Source: Thermoleophilaceae bacterium
GTDB taxonomy: Bacteria; Actinomycetota; Thermoleophilia; Solirubrobacterales; Thermoleophilaceae
Assembly: GCA_040901445.1 (NCBI GenBank)
Contig: JBBDYQ010000025.1
Coordinates: forward strand, 435,925-499,924
Length of the DNA: 64,000 nucleotides
Reading direction: 5' to 3'
Shown here piece by piece: positions 8,982-18,600 of the stretch. The translations under genes were made by a program, and so were the position numbers. Under the pieces are notes generated by a model. The model had not been told where the DNA came from. It was given only the letters and a program-made list of their open reading frames with translations, and ran no database searches. Position 1 is the first letter of the stretch. Each line of letters opens with the position of its first letter.

Positions 8982-9981
8982 GGTCGCCGTGGCAGGTGCG
9001 TCGGGCTTCGCGGGTGCGCTCTGCGCTGCGATCGTGGACGCCCATCCGTCGCTCGAGCTCACCGCTGTCACCGCGCGCACCGAAGCCGGCAAGCGGCTCG
9101 ACGCGCTGTATCCGCGCCACCGCGTGCACCTCACGCTGGAGGAGCTCGACGCGGACCGCATCGCCGAGCGGGCCGACGCAGCGCTCGTGGCCTACCCGCA
9201 TGGCGCCGCCGCGCCCGCGGTCAAGGCGCTGCTCGACCGCGGCCTCAAGGTGGTGGACCTGTCGGCGGACTTCCGCCTGGACCGCGAGGCCTACGAGCGC
9301 TACTACCAGCCCCACGCCGAGCCCGGGCTGCTCGAGCGCGCGGTGTACGGGCTCACGGAGCTCCATCGCGACGCCATCCGCGGGGCCGACCTGGTTGCCG
9401 CGCCCGGCTGCTACCCGACCGCCGCCATCCTCGCCCTCGCCCCGCTGCGGGAGGTGATGGCCGACGCCATCGTGGACGCCAAGTCCGGCGTGTCCGGCGC
9501 GGGCCGCGAGGCCTCGCAGACCACGCACTTCGTGTCGGTGGCCGAGAACGTGAACCCGTACAGGGTCGAGGGCCATCGCCACAGGGCCGAGCTCGAGCGC
9601 GAGCTGCCGGGCGGAGTGCCGGTCACGTTCACGCCGCACCTGCTGCCGCTCGACCAGGGCCTGCTGGCCAGCTGCTACGTGACGGCCAAGAGCGAGCTGT
9701 CGGGCGAGGACGTGCGCGCGCTGTTCCACGACGCCTACGACGGCGAGCCGTTCATAGAGCTGGCCGACGCGCCGCCCGGCGTGCGCGACGTGCGCGACAC
9801 CAACCTCTGCCGCATCCACGCCACGGTGGAGCCCGCCACCGGGCGCGTGCTGGCGTTCGCCGCCATCGACAACCTCTGGAAGGGCGCCGCCGGCCAGGCT
9901 GTGCAGGACCTCAACCTCATGCTGGGGCTGCCGGAGACCGAGGGCCTGGGCCCGACGGCGGGCGCGAGGGTGGCGGTGTGA
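8974..9981 (+). CDS. argC: N-acetyl-gamma-glutamyl-phosphate reductase
   Basis: Third step of arginine synthesis: NADPH-dependent reduction of N-acetylglutamyl-5-phosphate to the semialdehyde. The 335 residues have the N-terminal Rossmann signature VAVAGASGFAGALCA, the catalytic cysteine in VAAPGCYPTAAILAL, and downstream TFTPHLLPLDQGLLAS. The GTG start at 8974 gives the canonical N-terminus and overlaps pheT by eight bases. The stop overlaps argJ by four bases. First gene of the argC-argJ-argB-argD run. Confidence 0.97.
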   Translation: MHRVAVAGASGFAGALCAAIVDAHPSLELTAVTARTEAGKRLDALYPRHRVHLTLEELDADRIAERADAALVAYPHGAAAPAVKALLDRGLKVVDLSADFRLDREAYERYYQPHAEPGLLERAVYGLTELHRDAIRGADLVAAPGCYPTAAILALAPLREVMADAIVDAKSGVSGAGREASQTTHFVSVAENVNPYRVEGHRHRAELERELPGGVPVTFTPHLLPLDQGLLASCYVTAKSELSGEDVRALFHDAYDGEPFIELADAPPGVRDVRDTNLCRIHATVEPATGRVLAFAAIDNLWKGAAGQAVQDLNLMLGLPETEGLGPTAGARVAV

Positions 9982-11228
9982 GCGCCCCTGCCGGCACCAG
10001 CTTCTTCCGCTCGCGCTGGGTGGACGCTCCGGCGCACGTCGCGGAGCTGGAGCCCACGGCGCTCCCGCGAGGCTTCCGGGCCGCGGGCGTGGCCGCGGGC
10101 ATCAAGCCGAGCGGCCTGGACGTGGGCGTGCTGGTGTCCGACGAGGACGCCACCGCATCCGCCGCGCGCTTCACCACCAACGCGCGGCTCGGCGCCCCCG
10201 TGATCGTGTCGAAGGAGGGCGAGCTCCAGCGCCTGCGGGCAATCGTGGCCAACGCGGGCAACTCGAACGTGGGCACGGGGCGCCGCGGGGTGGAGACCGC
10301 GCTCGCCTCCCAGGCTGCCGCCGCGGACGCCCTGCGCGTCGCGCCCGCCCGGATCGGGCTGGCGTCCACGGGGATCATCGCCCGGGAGCTGTCGCAGGAC
10401 CTGCTCGTGGCCGGCGTGCGCGCCGCCGCGGGCGAGCTGGGCCCCGGCGCCGATGCCTTCTCGCAGGCCATCCTCACAACCGATGCCGGCCCAAAGCGCG
10501 CCTGCCTCGACGTGACGCTGCCGTCGGGCAGCGTCCGCCTGGCCGCGCAGGCCAAGGGCGCGGGCATGATCTCGCCCCGCTTCGCCACCATGTTCTGCTT
10601 CGTGGAGACCGACGCCCAGCTCGACCCCACCACGCTGGAGCTCCTCACCGGGGTCACCGTCAAGCGCTCGTTCGACCGCATCTCCGTGGACGGCCAGCTC
10701 TCCACCAGCGACACGGTCTTCGTGATCGCCAACGGCGCCTCCGGCGTGCGCGTGGAGCCCGAGACCGACGACGAGCTCGTGCTGGGCGAGGCCCTGGACG
10801 CCCTGCTGCGCCAGCTCGCGATCGAGGTGGTGGCCGACGGCGAGGGCTGCGCGCGCACTGGACGGGTGGTCGTGCGCGGCGACTCCGAGCTCGTGGAGCG
10901 GGTGGCGCGCGCGGTGGCCGAGTCGCCGCTGGTCAAGGCCGCGCTCCACGGCGCCGACCCAAACTTCGGCCGCATCATGCAGGCGGCCGGAATGGCGCTG
11001 GCCGGCCACCCGTTCCTCGTGGACCTGGAGATCGAGGGCCGCCAGGTGGTGTCAGCCGGGGAGGAGATCCCGCTCGACGGCGCCGGCTGGACGGACCTCG
11101 AATCCGTCATGAAGGCCAAGGAGGTCGAGTACGAGCTGCGAATCCCGGGCTCGGGCGGCGAGACCGAGGTGTTCTTCTCCGACCTCTCGCCCGCCTACGC
11201 CGAGTTCAACAGCGCCTACTCCAGCTAG
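9978..11228 (+). CDS. argJ: Bifunctional ornithine acetyltransferase / N-acetylglutamate synthase
   Basis: ArgJ recycles the acetyl group from N-acetylornithine to glutamate, giving the cyclic arginine pathway. The precursor of 416 residues is expected to cleave itself before a threonine. The motif AKGAGMISP followed by RFATMFCFV places the nucleophilic Thr in ATM (about residue 203). Other family features are GIKPSGLDVGVL near the N-terminus and GADPNFGRIMQAAG towards the C-terminus. GTG at 9978 overlaps the argC stop (GTGA); argB follows after two bases. Confidence 0.96.
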   Translation: MSAPAGTSFFRSRWVDAPAHVAELEPTALPRGFRAAGVAAGIKPSGLDVGVLVSDEDATASAARFTTNARLGAPVIVSKEGELQRLRAIVANAGNSNVGTGRRGVETALASQAAAADALRVAPARIGLASTGIIARELSQDLLVAGVRAAAGELGPGADAFSQAILTTDAGPKRACLDVTLPSGSVRLAAQAKGAGMISPRFATMFCFVETDAQLDPTTLELLTGVTVKRSFDRISVDGQLSTSDTVFVIANGASGVRVEPETDDELVLGEALDALLRQLAIEVVADGEGCARTGRVVVRGDSELVERVARAVAESPLVKAALHGADPNFGRIMQAAGMALAGHPFLVDLEIEGRQVVSAGEEIPLDGAGWTDLESVMKAKEVEYELRIPGSGGETEVFFSDLSPAYAEFNSAYSS

Positions 11229-11230
11229 TC

Positions 11231-12076
11231 ATGACGCGCGACATCGCAACCATCCTCGAGGCGCTCCCCTACATCCGGGAGTTCCACGGCCGCACCATCG
11301 TCATCAAGTACGGCGGCGCCGCCATGACCGACCCCGCGCTGGTAGAGGACTTCGCCCGCGACGTGGTGCTCCTCAAGTACGTGGGCATGAACCCGATCGT
11401 GGTGCACGGCGGGGGGCCCGACATCACGCGCTACATGGAGCGGCTCGGAATGCGCGTCGAGTTCGTGGAGGGGCTGCGGGTGACCGACGCCGCCACGGCC
11501 GAGCTGGCCAAGATGGTCCTGGTCGGCAAGCAGAACAAGGAGATCGTTCTGCGGCTGGGCCGCCACGGCCAGCCGGCGGTGGGCCTCTGCGGCGACGACG
11601 GCCGGCTCTTCACCGTGCGCAAGCGGCTCGCGGGCGGCGAGCGCGACATCGGCTTCGTGGGGGAGATCGAGCGCGTGGACGTGGACGTGCTCAACCACAT
11701 CGCCGAGGACTACATCCCGGTGGTGGCGTCGGTCGGCGCGGACGCCGAGGGACAATCGTTCAACGTGAACGCGGACGCCGCGGCGGGCGCCGTGGCCGAG
11801 GCCATGGGCGCGTTCAAGGTCATCTTCCTCACCGACGTGGAGGCATGGCTGGCAGATCCCGCCGATCCCGCCAGCCGCATCTCGCAGGCCACGGCCGCGG
11901 AGGTGCGCGAACGGATCGAGGGTGTCGAGGGCGGCATGCGGCCCAAGCTGGACGCGTGCGTGCGCTCCGTGGAGCGGGGGGTGGGCAACGCCCACATCAT
12001 CGACGGGCGGCTGCCCCACTCGCTGCTGCTGGAGCTGTTCACCGACGAGGGCATCGGCACGAAGATATGGCCCTGA
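11231..12076 (+). CDS. argB: Acetylglutamate kinase
   Basis: Second step of arginine synthesis, phosphorylating N-acetylglutamate. The 281-residue amino acid kinase fold shows TIVIKYGGAAM (ATP site), VVHGGGPDITRYMERLGM (substrate site) and FNVNADAAAGAVAEAM. The N-terminal extension (ATILEALPYIREFHG) is the type that in arginine-inhibited, hexameric kinases forms the inter-dimer helix, so arginine feedback is likely. ATG 11231 follows argJ by two bases; the 3' end overlaps argD by ten bases. Confidence 0.97.
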   Translation: MTRDIATILEALPYIREFHGRTIVIKYGGAAMTDPALVEDFARDVVLLKYVGMNPIVVHGGGPDITRYMERLGMRVEFVEGLRVTDAATAELAKMVLVGKQNKEIVLRLGRHGQPAVGLCGDDGRLFTVRKRLAGGERDIGFVGEIERVDVDVLNHIAEDYIPVVASVGADAEGQSFNVNADAAAGAVAEAMGAFKVIFLTDVEAWLADPADPASRISQATAAEVRERIEGVEGGMRPKLDACVRSVERGVGNAHIIDGRLPHSLLLELFTDEGIGTKIWP

Positions 12077-13206
12077 GCGCGCTTCAATCGCTCGAGCGCG
12101 ACCACGTGATGCCCACGTACGCGCGCAACCCCGTGGAGTTCGTGCGCGGGGAGGGAACACGGCTGTGGGACGTCGAGGGGGAGGAGTACCTCGACTTCCT
12201 CGGCGGGATCGCCGTGGTGTCCATCGGCCACGCGCACCCGGCTCTCGTGGAGGCCGTCACCGAGCAGGCAGCCCGGCTCATGCACGTGGGCAACCTCTAC
12301 TACACGGAGCCGTCCATGCGGCTGGCGCGGCGGCTGTCGGAGCGCTCGCTGGGCGGCAAGGTCTTCTTCGCCAACTCCGGCACCGAGGCGGTGGAGTGCG
12401 CGCTCAAGCTGGCGCGCCGGCGCCGGCGCGGCGGCGACATCGTCTCCCTGGCCGGAGGCTTCCACGGCCGCACCTACGGCTCGCTGTCCGCCACGCCCCA
12501 GGAGACCAAGCAGGAGCCGTTCGCCCCGCTGGTGCCGGGCTTCCGCTACGTCGAGCCGGGGGCGCTCATGTCTTCGGTGGATGAGCGCACGGCCGCGGTG
12601 CTGGTGGAGCCCATCCAGGGCGAGTCGGGCATACACCCGATCCCCGCGGAGGTGCTCGAGGACGTGCGCCGCGCCTGCGACGAGCACGGCGCTCTGCTGA
12701 TCTTCGACGAGATCCAGTGCGGCATGGGCCGCACCGGCTCGATGTGGGCGTGGGAGCAGGCCGGCGTCCGCCCCGACGTCATGACGCTGGCAAAGGGCCT
12801 CGGCGGCGGGCTGCCCATCGGCGCGTGCATCGCGTCGCCGGAGGTGTCGGACGTCTTCGAGACCGGCGACCACGGCTCCACGTTCGCCGGCGGCCCGGTG
12901 CCGTGCGCCGCCGCCAACGCCGTGCTGGACGTGGTGGACGATGAAGCCTTCCTCGGCGAGGTGGCACGCAAGGGCGAGCGGCTGCTGGCGGGGCTGTCGC
13001 GGCTGGGTGTCGAGAACCCCCGCGGCCGCGGCCTGATGGTCGGCTTCGACCTGCCCGACGGCCCCGGCATCGCCCGCCGGCTGCTGCTCGAGCAGCGGCT
13101 GGTGGTGAACGCCACCGGGCCCGTCACCATCCGCCTGCTGCCGCCGCTCACGGTCTCGGACGAGGAGATCGACGAGGCGCTCGGGCGTATCGCCGCGGCG
13201 CTGTGA
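12067..13206 (+). CDS. argD: Acetylornithine aminotransferase
   Basis: PLP-dependent class III aminotransferase that converts N-acetylglutamate semialdehyde to N-acetylornithine. The 379 residues include FLGGIAVVSIGHAHP, the cofactor phosphate site FANSGTEAVECALKLAR, GGFHGRTYGSLSAT, LIFDEIQCGMGRTG and the Schiff-base lysine in MTLAKGLGGGLPIGA. ATG at 12067 lies in the argB 3' end and gives the conserved N-terminus (HVMPTYARNPVEF). No argF or argR follows; a short lipoprotein gene overlaps the stop by four bases. Confidence 0.96.
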   Translation: MALSALQSLERDHVMPTYARNPVEFVRGEGTRLWDVEGEEYLDFLGGIAVVSIGHAHPALVEAVTEQAARLMHVGNLYYTEPSMRLARRLSERSLGGKVFFANSGTEAVECALKLARRRRRGGDIVSLAGGFHGRTYGSLSATPQETKQEPFAPLVPGFRYVEPGALMSSVDERTAAVLVEPIQGESGIHPIPAEVLEDVRRACDEHGALLIFDEIQCGMGRTGSMWAWEQAGVRPDVMTLAKGLGGGLPIGACIASPEVSDVFETGDHGSTFAGGPVPCAAANAVLDVVDDEAFLGEVARKGERLLAGLSRLGVENPRGRGLMVGFDLPDGPGIARRLLLEQRLVVNATGPVTIRLLPPLTVSDEEIDEALGRIAAAL

Positions 13207-13610
13207 GGCTCGCGGCGGCCGGAGCCGCCGCGCTCGTGCTCCTGGCGGGCTGCGGCGGGGATCGGGAAGAGCCGCCCGCCCCGTCGCCGTCCGAGGCCGA
13301 GGCCGCGACCGCCGACCGTCCCGCCGTGCGCCGCGCACGCTGCCCCGCCGAGCTCTCGAACTGCCGCACCGCCGTCGGCCGTGTGATGCACGTCGAGGCG
13401 GTGGACCCCGACGGCGACGGTGACGCCCACTACGTCCTCTCCGGCGGTGACATCACCTTCCCGGGCATCAGCGTCATCGACGTGAAGCCCGCGCTGCGGC
13501 CCGAGGACCTGCCCGAGGACGGCGACTGGGTGAGCGCCGCCGGTCCCGTCTACCGCGGCTCGTTCGGGCAACGCCAGATCGAGGCCGTGGTCGTGCACCA
13601 CGAGCGCTGA
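13203..13610 (+). CDS. Small predicted lipoprotein of unknown function
   Basis: A 135-residue exported protein. The signal peptide MRLAAAGAAALVLLAGC ends in a lipobox (LAGC), so the cysteine at residue 17 is probably lipid-modified. An acidic, Pro/Ala-rich linker (to about residue 45) precedes a compact domain with two further cysteines (ARCPAELSNC) and the segment DPDGDGDAHYVL. The GTG start overlaps the argD stop by four bases, so it is co-transcribed with arginine genes without an obvious functional link. No family was recognised. Confidence 0.7.
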   Translation: MRLAAAGAAALVLLAGCGGDREEPPAPSPSEAEAATADRPAVRRARCPAELSNCRTAVGRVMHVEAVDPDGDGDAHYVLSGGDITFPGISVIDVKPALRPEDLPEDGDWVSAAGPVYRGSFGQRQIEAVVVHHER

Positions 13611-13626
13611 GCCCACCGCGAGCACC

Positions 13627-13671
13627 GAACGTCCCGCGCACCCCCCTCCTACGTGGGTGCGCGGGACGTTC
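13627..13671. terminator. Strong hairpin terminator between the lipoprotein gene and argG
   Basis: A perfect 17-bp inverted repeat (arms 13627-13643 and 13655-13671, with ACGTCCCGCGCACCC and its complement) surrounds an 11-base loop. There is no U-tract, as is common in high-GC bacteria. It lies 16 bp after the lipoprotein stop and probably separates the argCJBD transcript from argG. Confidence 0.75.
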
Positions 13672-13701
13672 ATCGCGCGGGCGGGCGGGGTGGGGCGCTG
13701 G

Positions 13702-13707
13702 TAGCGT
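13702..13707 (+). promoter_or_regulatory. Candidate -10 box (TAGCGT) of argG
   Basis: TAGCGT ends 11 bases before the GTG start of argG, predicting a very short 5' leader. It sits just after the strong hairpin at 13627-13671, where a new promoter is expected. No -35 box is clear. Confidence 0.4.
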
Positions 13708-13718
13708 CTCGCACCGCC

Positions 13719-14993
13719 GTGACCGACCAGCCACGCGAGCAGCCCCGCACCGCCTCCTACCTCGCCGAGCCCGGCGAGGTGGGCCGCTGCCTGCTGCTCT
13801 ACTCGGGCGGCCTCGACACGAGCGTGATGCTCAAGTGGATCCCGGACGAGTACGAGTGCGAGATGGTCACGCTCACCGTCAACCTCGGCCAGCCCGGCGA
13901 GGACTACGAGGTGGTGAAGGGCAAGGCCCTCCAACTCGGTGCGCTCGACGCCCACGTGGTGGACGCCCGCGAGGAGTTCGCGGAGGAGTACGTGCTGCCC
14001 GCCATCAAGGCCAACGCCCTGTACGGCGGCGGCTACCCGCTCTTCACGGCGCTCGGCCGGCCGCTCATCGCCAAGCTGGCGGTGGAGTACGCGCGCCGCT
14101 CGGGCTGCGACACCATCGCCCACGGCTGCACCGGCAAGGGCAACGACCAGGTCCGCATCGAGGCCACGGTCGCGGCGCTCGCACCCGAGCTCAAGATCAT
14201 CGCCCCGGTTCGCGGATGGCAGATGGGCCGGGAGGAGGAGATCGCCTACGCGCGCGAGCACGGGATTCCCGTGAAGGGCGGCACCGAGGCGCCTCCCTAC
14301 TCGATCGACGACAACCTCTGGGGCCGCTCGTCCGAGGGCGGCCCGATCGAGGACCTCGACGAGCCCCCTCACGACGACGTCTTCGACCTCGTCACCCGCC
14401 CCGAGGACGCCCCGGACGAGCCCGAGCTCGTGGCGCTGGAGTTCGAGCGCGGCCGCCCCGTCGGGCTCGACGGCGAGCGCCTGGGCCTCGTGGAGCTGCT
14501 GAAGCGCGTGGCGGAGATCGGCATGCGCCACGGCGTGGGCATCGTGGACCACATCGAGGACCGCATCGTGGGCCTGAAGGTGCGCGACCTCTACGAGGTG
14601 CCCGCCGCGGCCATCGTCCTGCCGGCGCACAAGGAGCTCGAGAAGCTCGTCTGCACGCGTCACCAGAACCTCTTCAAGCCGCAGCTCGACAACCACTGGG
14701 CCTACCTCGCGTACGCCGGGCTCTGGCAGGAGCCGCTCAGGGAAGACCTCGACGCCTACACGGAGTCGGTCAACGAGCAGGTCACCGGCACGATCACGTG
14801 CAAGCTCTACAAGGGCTCGGTGACCATCGTGAGGCGCTCCTCGCCCAACGCGCTCTACGACAGGGACCTCGCCGGCTTCGGCGAGTCCGGCGGGTTGTTC
14901 TCCCAGGCCGCCTCGCCCGGCTTCATCGAGCTCTGGAGCCTGCAGTCGCGTATGGCGTACCAGGTGCGCCAGAGGGGTAAGGAGGAAGCGTGA
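13719..14993 (+). CDS. argG: Argininosuccinate synthase
   Basis: Condenses citrulline and aspartate with ATP in arginine synthesis. The 424-residue protein has the N-type ATP pyrophosphatase loop LLYSGGLDTSVMLKW, HGCTGKGNDQVRIE (aspartate/citrulline site), GTEAPPYSIDDNLWGRSSEGG and NEQVTGTITCKLYKGS. GTG at 13719 is chosen because the upstream in-frame extension runs into the terminator hairpin and is Arg/Ala-rich. It overlaps a 55-residue membrane protein gene by four bases at its 3' end. argH is not in this window. Confidence 0.96.
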   Translation: MTDQPREQPRTASYLAEPGEVGRCLLLYSGGLDTSVMLKWIPDEYECEMVTLTVNLGQPGEDYEVVKGKALQLGALDAHVVDAREEFAEEYVLPAIKANALYGGGYPLFTALGRPLIAKLAVEYARRSGCDTIAHGCTGKGNDQVRIEATVAALAPELKIIAPVRGWQMGREEEIAYAREHGIPVKGGTEAPPYSIDDNLWGRSSEGGPIEDLDEPPHDDVFDLVTRPEDAPDEPELVALEFERGRPVGLDGERLGLVELLKRVAEIGMRHGVGIVDHIEDRIVGLKVRDLYEVPAAAIVLPAHKELEKLVCTRHQNLFKPQLDNHWAYLAYAGLWQEPLREDLDAYTESVNEQVTGTITCKLYKGSVTIVRRSSPNALYDRDLAGFGESGGLFSQAASPGFIELWSLQSRMAYQVRQRGKEEA

Positions 14994-15157
14994 CCACTCG
15001 CGGATACACCATCCTCGGCTGGCTCGTCTGGCAGATCGGCTCGCGCGTCGCGCGCCGCAAGATGGCCCAGAACCGGGCCAAGCTCGGCGCGGCAGGCGTC
15101 ATCGTGCTCGTGCTGCTGGCGGGCATCGCGGCGGCCAAGGCCGGCACGGACGAGTAG
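14990..15157 (+). CDS. 55-residue single-span membrane protein
   Basis: A small gene beginning at GTG 14990 inside the argG stop (GTGA) with GGAGG four bases before it. It encodes MTTRGYTILGWLVWQIGSR, a basic stretch (RRKMAQNRAK), one hydrophobic helix (LGAAGVIVLVLLAGIAAA) and a short acidic tail. The positive-inside rule suggests the N-terminus is cytoplasmic. No family recognised; the good ribosome site and coupling to argG support it being real. Confidence 0.65.
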   Translation: MTTRGYTILGWLVWQIGSRVARRKMAQNRAKLGAAGVIVLVLLAGIAAAKAGTDE

Positions 15158-15213
15158 CGCTCACCCCGGGCGCCCAGCACGGGCCGGCGGCGATTCGCCC
15201 CCTGACGGCGTCG

Positions 15214-15579
15214 CTAGCGCTCAGCCGGCCTGAAGCGCGTCCCGATCGTCACGAGCAGGTGGAGCACGCCCAGTGCGATGAAGAACGCCGTGGGCGCGCC
15301 CTCGCCCGAGAAGCCGAACAGGAACGGCACGGCGATGAGGACCACGGCGAGCACGTAGTCCAGCAGCACGTGAACCGAGAGGGGGAGCTGGTTGACGAGG
15401 CTGGTGGGCCCGTCCGTGGCGGCGGCGACCACGAGGACCACGACGCCGGCGACGATCGAGACGGCGATGGCGGCATCCGCATCGAAGCTGAGGACGAAGG
15501 GCGCGGCGACGAGCAGGACGCCGGCCGCGTACTCGACGAGGCCGTGGACGAAGCGGGGGATCGGTCCCTCTCGCAGCAC
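15214..15579 (-). CDS. Small four-helix membrane protein
   Basis: A 121-residue hydrophobic protein with four predicted membrane segments: FVHGLVEYAAGVLLVAAPFV, ADAAIAVSIVAGVVVLVVAA, VHVLLDYVLAVVLIAVPFLF and AFFIALGVLHLLVTIGTRF. Segments 1 and 3 resemble each other (VHGLVEYAAGVLLVAAPF and VHVLLDYVLAVVLIAVPF), suggesting an internal two-helix duplication like the SPW-repeat type of small membrane proteins. Function unknown. It faces dnaE across a short intergenic space. Confidence 0.65.
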   Translation of the reverse strand: MLREGPIPRFVHGLVEYAAGVLLVAAPFVLSFDADAAIAVSIVAGVVVLVVAAATDGPTSLVNQLPLSVHVLLDYVLAVVLIAVPFLFGFSGEGAPTAFFIALGVLHLLVTIGTRFRPAER

Positions 15580-15636
15580 GCGGGCTTTATACCCGGACGG
15601 GCGGCCGGAGGACCCTGAGCCGTCGGACCCCGACCC

Positions 15637-15642
15637 TAGACT
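15637..15642 (+). promoter_or_regulatory. Candidate -10 box (TAGACT) of dnaE
   Basis: TAGACT ends 11 bases before the GTG start of dnaE; the implied 5' leader is only a few bases. The same hexamer precedes the Rrf2 gene at 30012. Confidence 0.45.
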
Positions 15643-15653
15643 CGGGAGTCCCG

Positions 15654-18600
15654 GTGTCCTGCGCCCACCTCCACGTCCACTCCGAGTACTCGCTCCTCGA
15701 CGGCGCGTGCAAGATCGACGCCCTCGCGGCCCGCGCCGCCGAGCTCGGCCAGCCCGCGCTCGGCCTCACCGACCACGGGGTCATGAACGGCGCGCTGGAG
15801 CTCTACCAGGCCGCCAGGAAGCACGGCGTCAAGCCCATCCTCGGGCTCGAGGCCTACTTCGTGGACGACCGCCGCACCCAGGCCGCCCGCTTCGAGCGCA
15901 ACCACCTCACGCTGCTCGCCGCAAGCGACGAGGGCTTCCGAAACCTCGTCAAGCTCACCTCGGGCGGCTTCCTCGAGGGCTACAAGCGGGGCAAGCCGCA
16001 CGTGGACATGGAGCTGCTCGACCGCCACTCGGCGGGCGTCATCGCGCTCACGGGCTGCCTCCAGTCGCGCTTCTGCCAGCGTTTGCTGGAGGACAACCCG
16101 GCGGAGGCGCGTGCCCACGTCGACGAGCTGCTGGGCGTGTTCGGCCCCGACAACGTCTACTTCGAGGTGCAGAAGAACGGGCTCGCGCCGCAGGACAAGG
16201 CAAACGAGGGCATCGTCGCCACGGCGCGCGAGGTCGGCCGCCCGCTCGTGGCCACCGCCGATGTCCACTACCTGTGCCGCGAGGACTACGACAACCACTC
16301 GGCGCTGCTCTGCGTTCAGACCAAGTCCACGCTGGCCGAGCCCAAGCTGAGCTTCGACACCAACGAGTTCTACCTCAAGGACACGGGGGAGATGACGGCG
16401 GCGTTCGCCGAGTGGCCGGAGGCGGTTCCCACCACGCTCGAGATCGCCGAGCGCTGCAACGTCGAGATCGAGCTCGACCAGCAGCTCATCCCCAGTTACC
16501 CGACCCCCGACGGGGAGGCGGAGGGCGCCTACCTGCGCCGGCTCGCCGAGGAGGGCCTGCGCGCCCGCTACGGGGACCCTCCGCCGGCCGAGGCGGTCGA
16601 GCGCCTCGAGCTGGAGCTCGACGTCATCGGCCGCATGGGCTTCGACGCCTACTTCCTGATCGTCTGGGACTTCGTCAAGTACGCCAAGGACAACGGCATC
16701 GCCGTGGGCCCGGGCCGCGGCTCCGCGGCGGGCTCGATCGTGTCCTACTCGCTGCAGATCACCGACGTGGACCCGCTCCGCTACGACCTGCTGTTCGAGC
16801 GCTTCCTCAACGCCGAGCGCATCTCCATGCCGGACATCGACATCGACTTCTCGGTCAAGGGGCGCGACCGCGTCATGCGCTACGTGTCGGACAAGTACGG
16901 CAAGGAGTCGGTCGCGCAGATCGTCACCTTCGGCCGCATGTACCCGCGCGCGGCCACGCGCGACGCCGCCCGCGTGCTCGGCCTCGACTACGGCGCGGGC
17001 GACCGCCTCGCCAAGCTCATCCCGGACCCGATCATGGGCCGCCCGCCGTCATTCGAGGACTGCCTCAAGCCGGGACAGGACCTGGCCAAGGCGGTGGCGG
17101 AGGACCCTCAGGCCAAGCGGATCGTGGAGGTTGCACGCGGGCTCGAGGGCATCGTGCGCAACTCCTCGATCCACGCCGCGGCCGTCGTGATCGCGGACCG
17201 CCCCCTCACCGACATCGTGCCGCTGCAGCTCGCGGAGGACACGGGCGCGGTCAACGAGGACGGCTCCAAGGCCTACCGCACCGTCACCCAGTACTCGATG
17301 AAGCCGATCGAGGAGATCGGCCTGCTCAAGATGGACTTCCTGGGCCTGCGCAACCTCGACGTGATCGAGTCGGCGCTCGACATCATCGAGCGCTCCGCGG
17401 GCGCCCGGCCGGACATGGTCGCGCTGCCGCTCGACGACGAGCGCACGTACGAGATGCTCTCCCGCGGGGACTCGGTGGGGGTGTTCCAGTTCGAGTCCGA
17501 GGGCATGCGCGAGGCGCTGCGCAAGGTCAGGCCCACCGAGTTCGACGACCTCGTCGCCCTGGTGGCCCTTTACCGGCCCGGCGCCATGCGCTTCATCGAC
17601 GACTACGCGCGCAACAAGCGCAACCCCGACGGCGTGGAGTACCCCGACGAGCGCTTGCGCTCAATCACCAAGTCCAGCTACGGGGTCATCCTCTACCAGG
17701 AGCAGTCCATGCAGATCGCCAAGTCGATCGCGGGCTTCTCCGGCCCCGACGCCGACGACCTGCGCAAGGCCATCGGCAAGAAGCAGCGCGAGCGCATGGC
17801 CGCCCTGAAGGACCGCTTCATCGCGGGGGCTCGCGCCAGCGGGACATCTGAGGCCGTCACGCAGAACCTCTGGGCCGTGAACGAGGCTGCGGCTGACTAC
17901 TCGTTCAACCGCTCCCACGCCGCCTGTTACGCGCTCATCAGCTACCGCACGGCCTGGCTCAAGGCCAACTATCCCGCCGAGTACATGGCCGCGCTCATCT
18001 CCTCGGTCATGTCCACCAAGGACAAGGTGCCGTTCTTCGTGTCGCGCTGCGAGGACATGGGCATCGAGGTGCTGCCGCCCGACGTCAACGAGTCGGGGCA
18101 CGACTTCGTGGTGGTGGAGGGCCGCATCCGCTTCGGCCTCGACGCCGTCAAGAACGTGGGCGCCGCGGCGGTGGACGCCCTGCTGCAGGCGCGCGAGCAG
18201 GACGGCCCGTTCAGCTCGATCTGGGACTTCTGCGAGCGCGTGGACTGCCGGGCCATGAACAAGCGCGGCATCGAGTCGCTGGTGCGCTGCGGCGCGTTCG
18301 ACTCGCTCGGCGCCACCCGCACGGGGATGCTGGCGGTGCTCGCGCAGGCGCAGGCCGCCGGCCAGCAGGCGCAGGAGGACCTCCAGGTCGGGCAGGGCTC
18401 GATCTTCGACCTCGAGGAGCCGGCCGGCGGCTCGCGGTTCCTCGTCAAGGAGCACCCGCCGGTGCCTGCGCTGGAGGACGACCGCAAGGCGCTCAACGAG
18501 ATGGAGAAGGAGACGCTCGGCCTGTTCCTCTCCAGCCACCCGCTCAAGGAGGTGCGCGCCGCGCTGCGGGCCAAGGCGGACTGCTCGCTGGCCGAGCTCG

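Noticed and set aside
5867-9457. A 1196-codon open frame across pheS, pheT and argC
   Set aside because: Arg/Pro/Ser-rich shadow of high-GC genes in another frame; the real proteins have clear family motifs.
15158-15213. Terminator after the argG operon
   Set aside because: Only loose GGCCGGC / GCCGGCC arms 35 bp apart are present, partly inside the next gene; too weak to annotate.
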